Of a stretch of 64,000 bases of DNA, positions 19,752 through 28,449 are shown one piece after another (within the stretch, counting starts at the first letter, position 1; each line of letters begins with the position of its first letter). The stretch is from Desulfallas sp. Bu1-1. Its GTDB lineage: Bacteria > Bacillota > Desulfotomaculia > Desulfotomaculales > Desulfallaceae. Under the pieces are notes generated by a model. It did no database searches, was not told where the DNA came from, and was given only the letters and a program-made list of their open reading frames with translations. A program made the position numbers and the translations under genes. The stretch is from the NCBI RefSeq assembly GCF_015594625.1, contig NZ_JADNRQ010000016.1, forward strand, positions 1 to 64,000, written 5' to 3'.

Positions 19752-19935
19752 TTCTTCACCTCCCTGTAAAATAAAAAAGCGGGCATTCCACCCGCTGGAA
19801 ATCAATACTCATAAATTTATCAAAAGGCTCTGTTATGCCTATAAATTTATCGAGTTGTTCGTGAAACCCTTGGACAGCCGACCGGCGTCGCGGGGTGAGA
19901 AGCGAGTGGCTTCTACTTAACTTGACATATGCAAT
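19752..19935 (-). promoter_or_regulatory. L20-type leader (infC autoregulatory leader) with attenuator
   Basis: The 5' leader contains GAAGCCACTCGCTTCTCACC and nearby stems typical of the L20 leader, in which L20 binding favours premature termination. A terminator hairpin AGCGGG/CCCGCT followed by TTTTTT (19772-19796) precedes the ribosome-binding site. The match to the L20 leader family is by pattern recognition; a covariance search would settle it. Confidence 0.75.
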
Positions 19936-19943
19936 TCTCAACT

Positions 19944-19972
19944 AGTATACCACTAGAATCCTGCTGCGTCAA
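19944..19972 (-). promoter_or_regulatory. Promoter of infC-rpmI-rplT
   Basis: Minus-strand TTGACG (19967-19972), a 17-nt spacer and TATACT (19944-19949), just upstream of the L20 leader. Confidence 0.8.
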
Positions 19973-19993
19973 CTGTTTACGCAAATCAGCAAC

Positions 19994-21901
19994 TCAGCAT
20001 TCCTTACTGCTGATTTCGCGCTGCAGGTTTTCGATGAAACGTTCCAGTTCCACCGCGCCGAGGTCCCCTTTGCGGCGGTGGCGCACCGCAACGGTGCCCG
20101 CCGCCGCCTCACGGTCGCCCAATACCAGCATGTAGGGGATTTTTTGCCCCTGGGCTTCCCTTATTTTATAATTTACTTTTTCATTACGGGCGTCCAACTC
20201 GACCCGGATATCCCGCTCCGCCAGTATACCCGTCACCTCGCGGGCGTAATCCAACTGGCGATCGGTAATGGGCAGCACCTTGACCTGCACCGGAGCAAGC
20301 CAGGTGGGAAACGCGCCGGCAAAGTGCTCGGTTAATATACCAATAAACCTTTCAATACTACCGAAAACCACCCGGTGAATCATCACGGGGCGATATTTCT
20401 GACCGTCTTCACCAACGTAAGTCAGATCAAATTTTTCCGGCATCAAGAAATCAAGTTGAATAGTGCCACATTGCCATGTTCTTCCAATGCAGTCCTCGAG
20501 GTGAAAATCGATTTTGGGACCGTAAAACGCGCCGTCCCCTTCGTTAACTTTATACGGCAAACCACGTTCTTCCATAGCCTCCCGCAGGGCGTTCGTGGCC
20601 ATTTCCCAGATTTCTTCCGAACCCATGGCCTTTTCCGGCCTGGTTGAAAGTTCCACGTGATAATCAAAACCAAACACCCGGTAAAAATCGTTTACCAGGT
20701 CGATCACCCCGACGATTTCATCTTTAACCTGTTCGGGAAGCATAAAAATGTGGGCGTCGTCCTGGGTAAAGCAACGTACCCGCATCAACCCGTGCAACAC
20801 CCCCGACAACTCGTGCCGGTGCACCAGGCCCAGTTCCGCCATGCGGATTGGAAGATCCCTGTAGCTGTGCAGGCGGCTCTTGTAAATCAGGATACTGCCC
20901 GGGCAATTCATGGGCTTGATGGCAAAATCCGCATCGTCGATTTTGGTGAAATACATATTCTCCCTGTAATGATCCCAGTGACCGCTCTGTTCCCACAGCG
21001 CACGGCTCAAGATAACCGGGGTGCGGATTTCATCATAGCCGCGGCGCTTGTGCTCTTCCCGCCAGAATTTTTCCAGCTCGTTGCGGATGATCATTCCCTT
21101 GGGATGGAAAAATGGGAATCCCGGACCTTCTTCCTGGATGCTAAACAGGTCCAGTTCCGCGCCCAGTTTGCGATGATCCCTGCGCCGGGCCTCTTCCAGC
21201 CGGTGCAGGTGCTCGTCAAGCAGCGATTTCTTGGGAAAAGCCGTGCCGTAGATGCGCTGCAGCATTTTATTGCGCTCGTCGCCGCGCCAGTACGCCCCGG
21301 CCACATTAAGTAGCTTAACCGCTTTAAGCCGGCCCGTTGAAGGCACGTGGGGCCCGGCGCACAAATCCTCAAACTCGCCCTGCTGGTAACAGGAAATGAC
21401 CGCATCCTCCGGCAGGTCGTTGATCAATTCAACTTTGTAATGCTCTCCCCTTTCCCGGAACTTGTTCAAAGCTTCTTCGCGGGACAATTCCACACGGGCG
21501 AAAGGCAGGTCTTCCTTAATTATTTTATTCATTTCGACCTCAATTGCTTCCAGTTGTTCCGGGTTGAATCTTTGTGGTGAGTCGAAGTCGTAATAAAAAC
21601 CGTTGGCGATGGCCGGGCCGATGGCCAGTTTGGTGCCGGGGAAAAGCCTTTGGACGGCCTGGGCCATGACGTGCGCGGTGCTGTGCCGGAAAACATCCCT
21701 CCCTTCTTCGCTGTCAAAGGTCAGGAATTCAACTTTCGCATCCTCGTCCAGCCTGTGATTCAAATCCACCAGCTTCCCGTTCACCCGGGCCACCAGCGCA
21801 TCCTTGGCCAGCCTGGGGCTGATGTCAAAAGCTATTTCCAACAGGGAAGTGCCGGGCTCATAACGGCGCACCGACCCGTCTTTCAGCGTAATATTGATCA
21901 T
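19994..21901 (-). CDS. thrS: Threonyl-tRNA synthetase
   Basis: 635 residues with the full domain set: TGS (1-60, MINITLKDG), the editing domain with RHSTAHVMAQAV and the HxxxH plus Cys zinc-like site, a class II catalytic core (motif 2 VHRHELSGVLHGLMRVRCFTQDDAH; NCPGSI with the zinc Cys) and an anticodon-binding domain (APVQVKVLPI). The ORF stays open upstream to 22057 because the T-box leader has no stop in that frame; ATG 21901 after GGGGTAATCCAGTG gives the family N-terminus. Uncharged Thr-tRNA control is expected. Confidence 0.96.
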   Translation of the reverse strand: MINITLKDGSVRRYEPGTSLLEIAFDISPRLAKDALVARVNGKLVDLNHRLDEDAKVEFLTFDSEEGRDVFRHSTAHVMAQAVQRLFPGTKLAIGPAIANGFYYDFDSPQRFNPEQLEAIEVEMNKIIKEDLPFARVELSREEALNKFRERGEHYKVELINDLPEDAVISCYQQGEFEDLCAGPHVPSTGRLKAVKLLNVAGAYWRGDERNKMLQRIYGTAFPKKSLLDEHLHRLEEARRRDHRKLGAELDLFSIQEEGPGFPFFHPKGMIIRNELEKFWREEHKRRGYDEIRTPVILSRALWEQSGHWDHYRENMYFTKIDDADFAIKPMNCPGSILIYKSRLHSYRDLPIRMAELGLVHRHELSGVLHGLMRVRCFTQDDAHIFMLPEQVKDEIVGVIDLVNDFYRVFGFDYHVELSTRPEKAMGSEEIWEMATNALREAMEERGLPYKVNEGDGAFYGPKIDFHLEDCIGRTWQCGTIQLDFLMPEKFDLTYVGEDGQKYRPVMIHRVVFGSIERFIGILTEHFAGAFPTWLAPVQVKVLPITDRQLDYAREVTGILAERDIRVELDARNEKVNYKIREAQGQKIPYMLVLGDREAAAGTVAVRHRRKGDLGAVELERFIENLQREISSKEC

Positions 21902-21929
21902 CACTGGATTACCCCTTTCCCACATACAA

Positions 21930-22175
21930 ATTAAAAACCCCCGGCAAACGGCCAGGGGCGAGATTGCAAATCCCACGGTTCCACCCTGTTTAAGCCCGAA
22001 AAAGGCTTCTTTGGGGGCCGATAACGGTGCCGACCGGCCGCATTTACTGCCGTTCAATGCGGCGATTTAAAGGTGGTTTTCAACTCCTCGCGTACAAAGG
22101 CACTTTCAGCCGCCGGCGCCTTCTCTCTGAGTACCGGTTGAAGTTTACTCTTCCTCATCATCATCGTTATAATAT
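21930..22175 (-). promoter_or_regulatory. T-box riboswitch controlling thrS (Thr)
   Basis: The core AGGGTGGAACCGTG lies at about 21974-21988 (minus), followed by a terminator CCCCTGGC/GCCGGGGG and T run (21934-21959). The 5' end has GATGATGAGGAAGAGTA, the usual T-box stem I entry. The specifier loop region reads GAAAACC-A, giving ACC (Thr), in agreement with the gene. Confidence 0.88.
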
Positions 22176-22189
22176 TTAATTCAGGCTTT

Positions 22190-22218
22190 ATTATATTTAA
22201 ATGCACTGCCGTTGTCAA
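22190..22218 (-). promoter_or_regulatory. Perfect consensus promoter of thrS
   Basis: Minus-strand TTGACA (22213-22218), a 17-nt spacer and TATAAT (22190-22195), about 20 nt before the T-box leader. It lies downstream of the ytxC stop, so thrS has its own promoter. Confidence 0.88.
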
Positions 22219-22253
22219 CATTACCGGCACCACCCCGCACCACCCGCACCACC

Positions 22254-23114
22254 CTACTTGCCATCTTTGCACAACACACACCCGTCACACGTGGAAACCC
22301 GCCCCGCGAAAACGCTGCTGATCGTGTCCACGGTGGTGGCCGGCATCCGGCCGTTTCCCGAGTGAAATTTGATTTCCCTGGGAGCTATGGTGATCAGCGC
22401 GCTAATCAAGAGATCTTCGTAATTAATCTCGTTATCCGTCAGGTCAATCATGAAATCACGCAGGTAGTCGCTGTCAATGGCCCGGCATTCTTCGTCGTAC
22501 AGCTGGAAGGCGCCGTCCGCCCGCAGTACCACGTTGACCAGGTTGGCGCGCGGCTCTTGGATTTCAACGAAATACCTGAGCAATTCGATAAACTCCTTGT
22601 ATTCCCGGTCCATTAAAAAATCATCGACGGCCTGGTCCGCCACGTCATAAAGCAGGTTAACATAGTCTTTTAAGCGAAACCGGATAAAACCGTCAATTAC
22701 GATATGATTGTTGGAATTAAGGTATTCAGTAAGCTTCTGCAAAATCAGCAATCTATAATTTTCCTTGTTTTTTTGATTCAAGTTTAATTTTTTTCGGGCA
22801 TAATCATAAATGGCACCCTTTTCGTCATCATCAAAGTAATAATAATTTTCCCTAATGATATCTTTAAGCAATATATTTTCCCATTTATTAACGATCAAAT
22901 CCGTAATGACACCAGCCACCTGCCGGTTTACCACCGGCTCGGCAAACCCGACTCCGGAAACACAGCAATCCAAAAAAGTGAACCCGTTTGCCGAATTTTC
23001 CCTGAGCCTCACGTTTAATCCTTTATCCCGTAAAGCCTGAAGCTCCTGGCTCAATTCATATTTAAGCAATTCCCTTTGTTGAACGGTCCCAATGCTGATA
23101 CACTGCCGGGGCAT
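22254..23114 (-). CDS. ytxC: YtxC-like sporulation protein
   Basis: A 286-residue soluble protein. It matches the YtxC-like family by its central block (FIRFRLKDYVNLLYDVADQAVDDFLMDREYKEFIELLRYFVEIQEP) and by the conserved position directly upstream of thrS. No membrane segment or catalytic motif is visible. It ends in a Cys cluster CDGCVLC, which is unusual enough to note. A GTG at 23135 overlaps its own AAGGAG; ATG 23114 is the likelier start. YtxC is linked to sporulation in Bacillus; its activity is unknown. Confidence 0.8.
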   Translation of the reverse strand: MPRQCISIGTVQQRELLKYELSQELQALRDKGLNVRLRENSANGFTFLDCCVSGVGFAEPVVNRQVAGVITDLIVNKWENILLKDIIRENYYYFDDDEKGAIYDYARKKLNLNQKNKENYRLLILQKLTEYLNSNNHIVIDGFIRFRLKDYVNLLYDVADQAVDDFLMDREYKEFIELLRYFVEIQEPRANLVNVVLRADGAFQLYDEECRAIDSDYLRDFMIDLTDNEINYEDLLISALITIAPREIKFHSGNGRMPATTVDTISSVFAGRVSTCDGCVLCKDGK

Positions 23115-23196
23115 TACGAGCTCACTCTCCTTCACGTTAACATTATATGTACACCACCAAAGCGATATACTCCACCCGTCGTGCTACCAGTATGAT

Positions 23197-23221
23197 CAAA
23201 AAACCGGGCAACCATGCCCGG
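23197..23221 (-). terminator. Orphan minus-strand terminator upstream of ytxC
   Basis: Stem CCGGGCA/TGCCCGG with a 4-nt loop, followed on the minus strand by TTTTTT. It terminates something reading left from the 23.2-23.4 kb gap. The only reading frame there is a 65-codon frame (23226-23423) that opens with an unsupported TTG. Confidence 0.6.
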
Positions 23222-23225
23222 TAAA

Positions 23226-23423
23226 TTATAAACGCAAACCATAAGGCTGGCGATTATGAGAGAACATGAAAACACCTGGTTTTGTCCAGTAAAAGACATC
23301 TCCGGTGTCTAAACCGTGACATTTAGATTGTCGCTTATTTGTTATTTTTAAGTTATAACGGTTATCTATGCAAAAGATAACTATTTGTAATAGTACCGGT
23401 CCAAACGATACTTCAATTCCCAA
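23226..23423 (-). CDS. Doubtful small ORF ahead of the terminator at 23197
   Basis: A 65-codon minus-strand frame ending 4 nt before a good intrinsic terminator. The C-terminal half (KCHGLDTGDVFYWTKPG, FMFSHNRQPYG) looks protein-like, but the only start is a TTG without a ribosome-binding site, and the frame overlaps the likely regulatory region of the redox operon. It could be a gene remnant, the 3' end of a small protein with a non-standard start, or chance. I do not recognise a family. Confidence 0.25.
   Translation of the reverse strand: MGIEVSFGPVLLQIVIFCIDNRYNLKITNKRQSKCHGLDTGDVFYWTKPGVFMFSHNRQPYGLRL
23361..23412 (+). promoter_or_regulatory. LysR-type operator and probable promoter of the redox operon
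   Basis: A perfect dyad GTTATCT-N7-AGATAAC (23361-23381), which contains the ATC-N9-GAT core and hence the T-N11-A rule of LysR-type sites. Just downstream is TTGTAA (23385-23390), a 16-nt spacer and GATACT (23407-23412). The dyad touches the -35 box, the usual position for an activating LysR protein. The broken LysR gene at 28450-29348 is the natural candidate regulator. Confidence 0.55.
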
Positions 23424-23469
23424 TTAATTAAACGTTTTTTAATTTTATAATTATGAGGGAGGCTGGTGC

Positions 23470-25551
23470 ATGCAACCCATTTACAGCATTTGCTTTATGT
23501 GTACCGTAAGGTGCCCCATCAAGGTCATGGTGGAAAACGACGACATCAAGTTAATCGAAGGAAACCCGCATGTTGATGGGATAGAAGGCAGTATCTGCCC
23601 CAAAGGGGCGGCCGGGGTCAGCCTGTTAAACGACGTTGAAAGGCTTAAAACCCCCCTGATCAGAACGGGCCCCCGGGGTTCCGGGGAATGGCGCGAAGCC
23701 TCGTGGGAGGAGGCGCTGGACTACGTGGCGGATAAACTCCGGGAAACCATGGACCGGTACGGGGCCCGCAGCATCGCGCTAACGGAAAGAAGTCACCTCA
23801 ATTCACATATCAGCAAAACATTCATGAAAGCTCTGGGCTCGCCCAATTATTTCACCCACGATTCTTGCTGCAAAGGGTCTTTAAACACAGCATTTCGATC
23901 ATTAACCGGCTATACCGACAATGAAGTCGGCGTAGATATTCCAAAGGCCAGGCACATTATTCTGTACGGGCGTAATTACCTGGAATCAATTGAGCTTAAA
24001 GCCGTCAAACAATTGATTAAAGCGCTGGAAAACGGCACTAAACTTACCTACATCGACCCCAGAGTCACCGTAACCGCCACAAAAGCCCACAAGTATCTAA
24101 TGATCAGGCCCGGTACCGACCTGGCCCTCAATTACACCCTGATGCATGTAATCATTAAAGAAGGGCTTTATGACCGTGAATTTGTGGACCGGTGGGTTAC
24201 CGGCTTTGAGGAATTGAAAAAATTTGTCCAGCCGTTCACCCCGGAATGGGCGGAACGGGAGACCGGAATTCCGGCCCGGGAAATCATCGACCTGGCCCGT
24301 GAGGCCGGCGCGGCGAAACCTGCGGTGATTTTCCATTACGGTTACCGCTCGGCCCACTATACCAACGAGATATACTTGAGAAGATCCATCATCATGCTGA
24401 ACGCCCTGATGGGCAGTATTGAAGCTCCCGGAGGAATCTTCTTTAAAAAAGGGGCCAAAGATTTGGGCCTTAAGCCCTTGAACAAGCTCACCGGACAAAA
24501 GCTGCCGGAAATAACGGAACAAAGATGCGACAGGGCAGGAACCGGCAAACTGCCGACCCCGGACCCGAACCACGGTGTGGTGCAATTGTTGCCGCAAGCC
24601 ATCTTGAAGGAAGACCCCTATCCCGTTAAAGGCTTGATTGTATGGCGCCACGATCCGCTTGTTTCCATTCCCGATTATAAAACCAACAAGCGGGCGTTTG
24701 ACAAGCTTGATTTTATTGTAACCATTGACATCCATTTCAGCGAGACGGCATGGTATTCCGATGTTATTCTACCGGAATCAATTTACCTGGAAAGAGGGGA
24801 CTCCATCCAGGAGGTTGACGGGCTCAAACCAAGCCTGTTTATGAGAAAACCGGCGGTTACACCGCGATACAATACCAAACCGGGCTGGGAGATAATCAAG
24901 CAGTTAGCCGAACGATTGAATACCGGTCAATATTTCCCTTATAACACACTGGAAGACCTGTGGGCCTACCAGTTGGAGGGAACCGGAATCAGGATCAAGG
25001 ATTTTGAGGAAAAGGGTTACGTTGCCCTGAGCAATAAACCCATTTACTGGGACCGCCGGGACGGTCTGAAACTGAAAACCCCTTCGAGCAAAATTGAATT
25101 TGTTTCCAGCCTGCTGGAGAAAAACGGTTTTCCATCATTCCCGGAGTATGAACCGGTTCAGCCACCCGCGGAAGGTACATTCAGGCTGCTGATTGGCAGA
25201 AACGTCGCTCATACCCATGTATCCACCCAGAACAACCCTTTGCTTAACGAATTGATGCGGGAGAACTTGCTATGGATCAATACTGGTGAAGCAGCAAAAC
25301 TTGGGATCCAAAACGGGCAAATGGTCCGGGTTACCTCGTCCCGCGGGCAGGAAACCATCCGCGCGTATGTTACAGACCTGATTCACCCCGAGGCGGTTTT
25401 CATGGTCCATGGTTTCGGGCGAAAAGTGCCCGCGCAAACCAGATGCTATAACAAGGGCGCCAGCGATACCATGTTGCAGGAAAATATCAGCGACATGGTC
25501 GGCGGCAGCCCGGCCCTCCAGCACGTTCATGTCACGGTACAACCGGCGTAA
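23470..25551 (+). CDS. Molybdopterin oxidoreductase catalytic subunit (PhsA/PsrA-like CISM family)
   Basis: 693 residues. An N-terminal 4Fe-4S motif C-x2-C-x3-C (CFMCTVRC, residues 8-15) with a fourth Cys in SICPKG is followed by the bis-MGD domains. The Mo-proximal segment reads HDSCCKGSLN, so a Cys ligand is likely, as in thiosulfate/polysulfide reductases and some formate dehydrogenases. The C-terminal molydop-binding domain begins RLLIGRNVAHTH. There is no Tat signal, so it is cytoplasmic, unlike typical PsrA. It is followed by an FeS subunit and a GltD-like protein in one operon. The substrate cannot be told from sequence; S-oxyanion, formate or another two-electron substrate are all possible. 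GAGGGAGG precedes ATG. Confidence 0.85.
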   Translation: MQPIYSICFMCTVRCPIKVMVENDDIKLIEGNPHVDGIEGSICPKGAAGVSLLNDVERLKTPLIRTGPRGSGEWREASWEEALDYVADKLRETMDRYGARSIALTERSHLNSHISKTFMKALGSPNYFTHDSCCKGSLNTAFRSLTGYTDNEVGVDIPKARHIILYGRNYLESIELKAVKQLIKALENGTKLTYIDPRVTVTATKAHKYLMIRPGTDLALNYTLMHVIIKEGLYDREFVDRWVTGFEELKKFVQPFTPEWAERETGIPAREIIDLAREAGAAKPAVIFHYGYRSAHYTNEIYLRRSIIMLNALMGSIEAPGGIFFKKGAKDLGLKPLNKLTGQKLPEITEQRCDRAGTGKLPTPDPNHGVVQLLPQAILKEDPYPVKGLIVWRHDPLVSIPDYKTNKRAFDKLDFIVTIDIHFSETAWYSDVILPESIYLERGDSIQEVDGLKPSLFMRKPAVTPRYNTKPGWEIIKQLAERLNTGQYFPYNTLEDLWAYQLEGTGIRIKDFEEKGYVALSNKPIYWDRRDGLKLKTPSSKIEFVSSLLEKNGFPSFPEYEPVQPPAEGTFRLLIGRNVAHTHVSTQNNPLLNELMRENLLWINTGEAAKLGIQNGQMVRVTSSRGQETIRAYVTDLIHPEAVFMVHGFGRKVPAQTRCYNKGASDTMLQENISDMVGGSPALQHVHVTVQPA

Positions 25552-25599
25552 CCCGTTATTTCCATCCGCAAATCAATGTTTAGGGGAGTGTGATTCACC

Positions 25600-26109
25600 T
25601 TGAGTATTTACGCCCTTTACCAGGATGATCATAAATGCATTTCCTGCCGCAGCTGCCAGGTTCAGTGTAAAATCAACAAAGGCCTCGGCGTGGGGCCCAA
25701 GCCCAATCAAATTATCGAGGTGGGCCCGGTTAAGTTGAACGGCAAACCCAAAGCAAATTATATCTTTTTATCTTGCTTCCACTGCGAAGACCCCTGGTGC
25801 GTCCCGGCATGCCCCAACCAGGCGATCAAAAAACGCCCCGGCGATGGCGTGGTGTACATTGACCAAAGTCGCTGCGCCGGCTGCAAGAGCTGCATCATGG
25901 CCTGCCCGTGGAGCGCGCCCCAGTGGGACGCGTCACGGGGCAAGGCCGTAAAATGCGACTTTTGCCTGGATCGCATCGACGCGGGGCTGAAACCGGCTTG
26001 CGTCACCGCTTGTCCCACCAATTGCTTGAATTTCGACCTGGCGGAAAACGTGCCGGATGACAAGCGCGTAAGGTATGCCAGGAATGTGGCCGCCGGCAAA
26101 AATCCTTAA
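25600..26109 (+). CDS. 4Fe-4S electron-transfer subunit (DmsB/PsrB-like)
   Basis: 169 residues with four ferredoxin-type Cys clusters: CISCRSCQVQC, CFHCEDPWCVPAC, CAGCKSCIMAC and CDFC..CVTAC. This is the DmsB/PsrB pattern for four [4Fe-4S] clusters wiring the Mo subunit to a partner. The start is TTG, with AGGGGAGTG about 11 nt upstream. There is no membrane anchor subunit downstream; instead the next gene is a soluble FAD/NADPH-type protein, so electrons probably go to or from a nicotinamide pool. Confidence 0.88.
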   Translation: MSIYALYQDDHKCISCRSCQVQCKINKGLGVGPKPNQIIEVGPVKLNGKPKANYIFLSCFHCEDPWCVPACPNQAIKKRPGDGVVYIDQSRCAGCKSCIMACPWSAPQWDASRGKAVKCDFCLDRIDAGLKPACVTACPTNCLNFDLAENVPDDKRVRYARNVAAGKNP

Positions 26110-26118
26110 TAAAGGAAG

Positions 26119-28305
26119 ATGGTTGATATGACCGCAAGTGGTTGCAAAGTAAAAGAGTTACAAACTTTAATTCAAAATTTTTTAAGCGACCGGGAATACT
26201 GTGGTATTTGCCGCCGTAACTTCAACCATATCTTGACCTGCCTGGAGGCAATCCGGGACGGGGCTGCTTCAATTGATCACTTAAACAAAATTTACGACCT
26301 GACCAACCAGATTATTAATTTTTGCCAGTGCCATAAAGGTAAAGTAGCAGCCGAAAGTGTCACCGGGCACCTGCGGGGTAATGAAAGCAATTTTTTAGTG
26401 CATATTGAAAACAATATCTGTCCTTCCGCGGAATGCCCCAAGCTCGTTCCGGCTCCTTGCCAATCAGCCTGCCCGGCCGGCATCGACATTCCCAATTACA
26501 TCGCCCTGGTTGGCATGGGTAAATACCAAAAGGCACTCGATCTGATCAAGGAAGATGTACCTTTGCCCGGGAGCCTGGGACGGATCTGCGAACACCCCTG
26601 CCAAAAGGCCTGCCGAAGGGCACTGGTGGATAAGCCGGTATCAATTTGCGCATTAAAAAGACTGGCTTATGACAAATCCCGTGAAGCAAACCGCCCTTCT
26701 CCGGAGCCGCCCCAAAAGAAATATAATGAAAAAGTGGCCGTGATCGGTGCCGGGCCGGCCGGGCTTTCCGCTTCATACTTTTTGGCCCGGAGGGGTTACC
26801 GGGTGACCATCTTCGAAGCCATGCCCGAAGCCGGGGGCATGCTGGCTTACGGGATCCCCCCCTACAGGCTGCCACGGGAAGTGCTCCGGGATGAAATAGC
26901 CGGCATCCAAGCCATGGGCGTCGAAATCAGACTCAACAGCCCCATCACCGGCGAAAACGGCATTGCCAATTTGTTCAACCGGGGCTACGCCGCCGTGTTC
27001 ATCGGTACCGGCGCCTGGAAAGGTTCAATTCCGGTCCCCAATCCGGAGGGGTTGGAAAATGTGCTGGACGGAGTTACCTTTCTTAGAACTGTTAACGCCG
27101 GGCTTATGGATGAACCGGGGGCAAAACGCGACACGCTAAGCGGAAAGAAAGTGGTCGTGGTAGGCGGGGGCAACGTGGCCATCGATGCAGCCCGGGTATC
27201 CCTGCGCCTGGGCGCCCGGGAGGTCAGAATTGTTTACCGGCGAACACGCGGAGAGATGCCGGCATTACCCGAAGAAATAATGGATGCGGAAAAAGAAGGG
27301 ATACAATTTGATTTTCTGGTCGCTCCGGTTGGCGTCGGCGGCGAAAACGGCATTGTGAAATATATTGAATGCATCAGGAACGAACTGAGCCGGCCGGATA
27401 CCGGTGGCCGCCGCAAGCCTGTACCCGTTCAGGGATCCGAATTTAAAATGGAAGCCGATATGGTGATATTTGCCACCGGTCAGCAGCCGGACCTCTCTTT
27501 CCTGGAAAACGGCGCCGCGGACGGCAAGGTAGATGTGCAGCAAAACCGGATCGTGGTCAACCCGGAAACAATGGAAACTTCCCTGCCGGGAGTGTTTGCC
27601 GGGGGCGACGCCGTAACCGGCCCGGCCTCCGCAATTAAAGCGATGGCAGCCGGCAAACAGGCCGCGGCGGCCATCCATGCCTTCCTGCGCGGGCAAAAAC
27701 CCGCCGCCGGCATAAAATATCCCGTAAAAAGGAAAAGCATACCCCCTATCCCCACCAGCCCCAGGGAAAAGTCCGACCAGGGCCGGGTTGATTTGCACCA
27801 GCTTTACCGGGCTGACAAAAAGAGTACTTTTGAGGAAGTCATGTCGGGCATCAGTGAAGAACAGGCGGTATCGGAAGCGAAAAGGTGTCTGCGCTGCGAC
27901 CTCTGCATCGCCTGCGGCAACTGCGTGGATGTTTGCCGCCACCAGGTGGGGGCGGATGCCGTCAAACTTGGCTACTTAAGCGGCAACCGGGACACTGAAA
28001 CCGATTTCACCCGGACGGGGGAACGCTGCATCGGCTGCGGCACCTGTGCCGTAAACTGCCCCACCGGCGCCATTACCATGGAAGACAATCATGGTTTCAG
28101 GGAAATGCGCATGTGCGGCGGTTTGATGAGCCGCCTGGAGCTTGTTTACTGCGAGGTATGTGGAAACGCTTTCGCCACTGAAAGACACCTGGCATATATC
28201 AATAAACAACTCAAAGACGGCCTCAAACGCCCCGGCAATAATACCTGCCCTGAATGCGCAAGAAAGATATGGACCCAAAATGTTTATGGCGTGAGAATTT
28301 GCTAG
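26119..28305 (+). CDS. GltD-like FAD/NAD(P)-binding oxidoreductase with ferredoxin domains
   Basis: 728 residues. The first 100 are a Cys-containing helical region (CGICRRN, CQCHKG). Then comes the Fe-S-rich N-domain of glutamate synthase small subunit type (CQSACPAGIDIPNYI; CEHPCQKACRRA). The FAD motif GAGPAGLS (about 210) and the NAD(P) motif GGGNVAIDAAR (about 350) follow, with ATGQQPDL and GVFAGGD completing the fold. A two-cluster ferredoxin domain (CLRCDLCIACGNCVDVC; CIGCGTCAVNCP) comes next, and the tail has two CxxC pairs (CEVCG, CPEC) like a zinc ribbon. It probably passes electrons between NAD(P)H and the Mo enzyme. No glutamate synthase large subunit is nearby. Confidence 0.85.
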   Translation: MVDMTASGCKVKELQTLIQNFLSDREYCGICRRNFNHILTCLEAIRDGAASIDHLNKIYDLTNQIINFCQCHKGKVAAESVTGHLRGNESNFLVHIENNICPSAECPKLVPAPCQSACPAGIDIPNYIALVGMGKYQKALDLIKEDVPLPGSLGRICEHPCQKACRRALVDKPVSICALKRLAYDKSREANRPSPEPPQKKYNEKVAVIGAGPAGLSASYFLARRGYRVTIFEAMPEAGGMLAYGIPPYRLPREVLRDEIAGIQAMGVEIRLNSPITGENGIANLFNRGYAAVFIGTGAWKGSIPVPNPEGLENVLDGVTFLRTVNAGLMDEPGAKRDTLSGKKVVVVGGGNVAIDAARVSLRLGAREVRIVYRRTRGEMPALPEEIMDAEKEGIQFDFLVAPVGVGGENGIVKYIECIRNELSRPDTGGRRKPVPVQGSEFKMEADMVIFATGQQPDLSFLENGAADGKVDVQQNRIVVNPETMETSLPGVFAGGDAVTGPASAIKAMAAGKQAAAAIHAFLRGQKPAAGIKYPVKRKSIPPIPTSPREKSDQGRVDLHQLYRADKKSTFEEVMSGISEEQAVSEAKRCLRCDLCIACGNCVDVCRHQVGADAVKLGYLSGNRDTETDFTRTGERCIGCGTCAVNCPTGAITMEDNHGFREMRMCGGLMSRLELVYCEVCGNAFATERHLAYINKQLKDGLKRPGNNTCPECARKIWTQNVYGVRIC

Positions 28306-28339
28306 TGTGATTTCAAAATCGCATAAACACAGTCATTTC

Positions 28340-28369
28340 GGCCAATTAGCCAATTGGCCCCTTTTTTTT
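28340..28369 (+). terminator. Terminator of the redox operon
   Basis: A perfect 8-bp stem GGCCAATT-AGCC-AATTGGCC followed by CCTTTTTTTT. Confidence 0.85.
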
Positions 28370-28425
28370 GAAACACGTTTTTTTACACTTTATGATTCCG
28401 GGGTTTTTCGGTGCCAACAGTAAAA

Positions 28426-28445
28426 GGGCGTTGTATAACACGCCC
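28426..28445 (-). terminator. Terminator after the LysR-type gene
   Basis: Minus-strand stem GGGCGT/ACGCCC followed by TTTTAC, 5 nt after the stop of the LysR-type reading frame. Confidence 0.65.
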
Positions 28446-28449
28446 TAAC

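Noticed and set aside
21902-22057. 52-codon N-terminal extension of thrS
   Set aside because: Overlaps the T-box core and terminator; no ribosome-binding site, and the TGS domain begins at 21901.
24097-24735. Long minus-strand open frame (212 codons) inside the molybdopterin oxidoreductase gene
   Set aside because: It is antisense to a well-recognised gene, has no ribosome-binding site and its translation matches no family.
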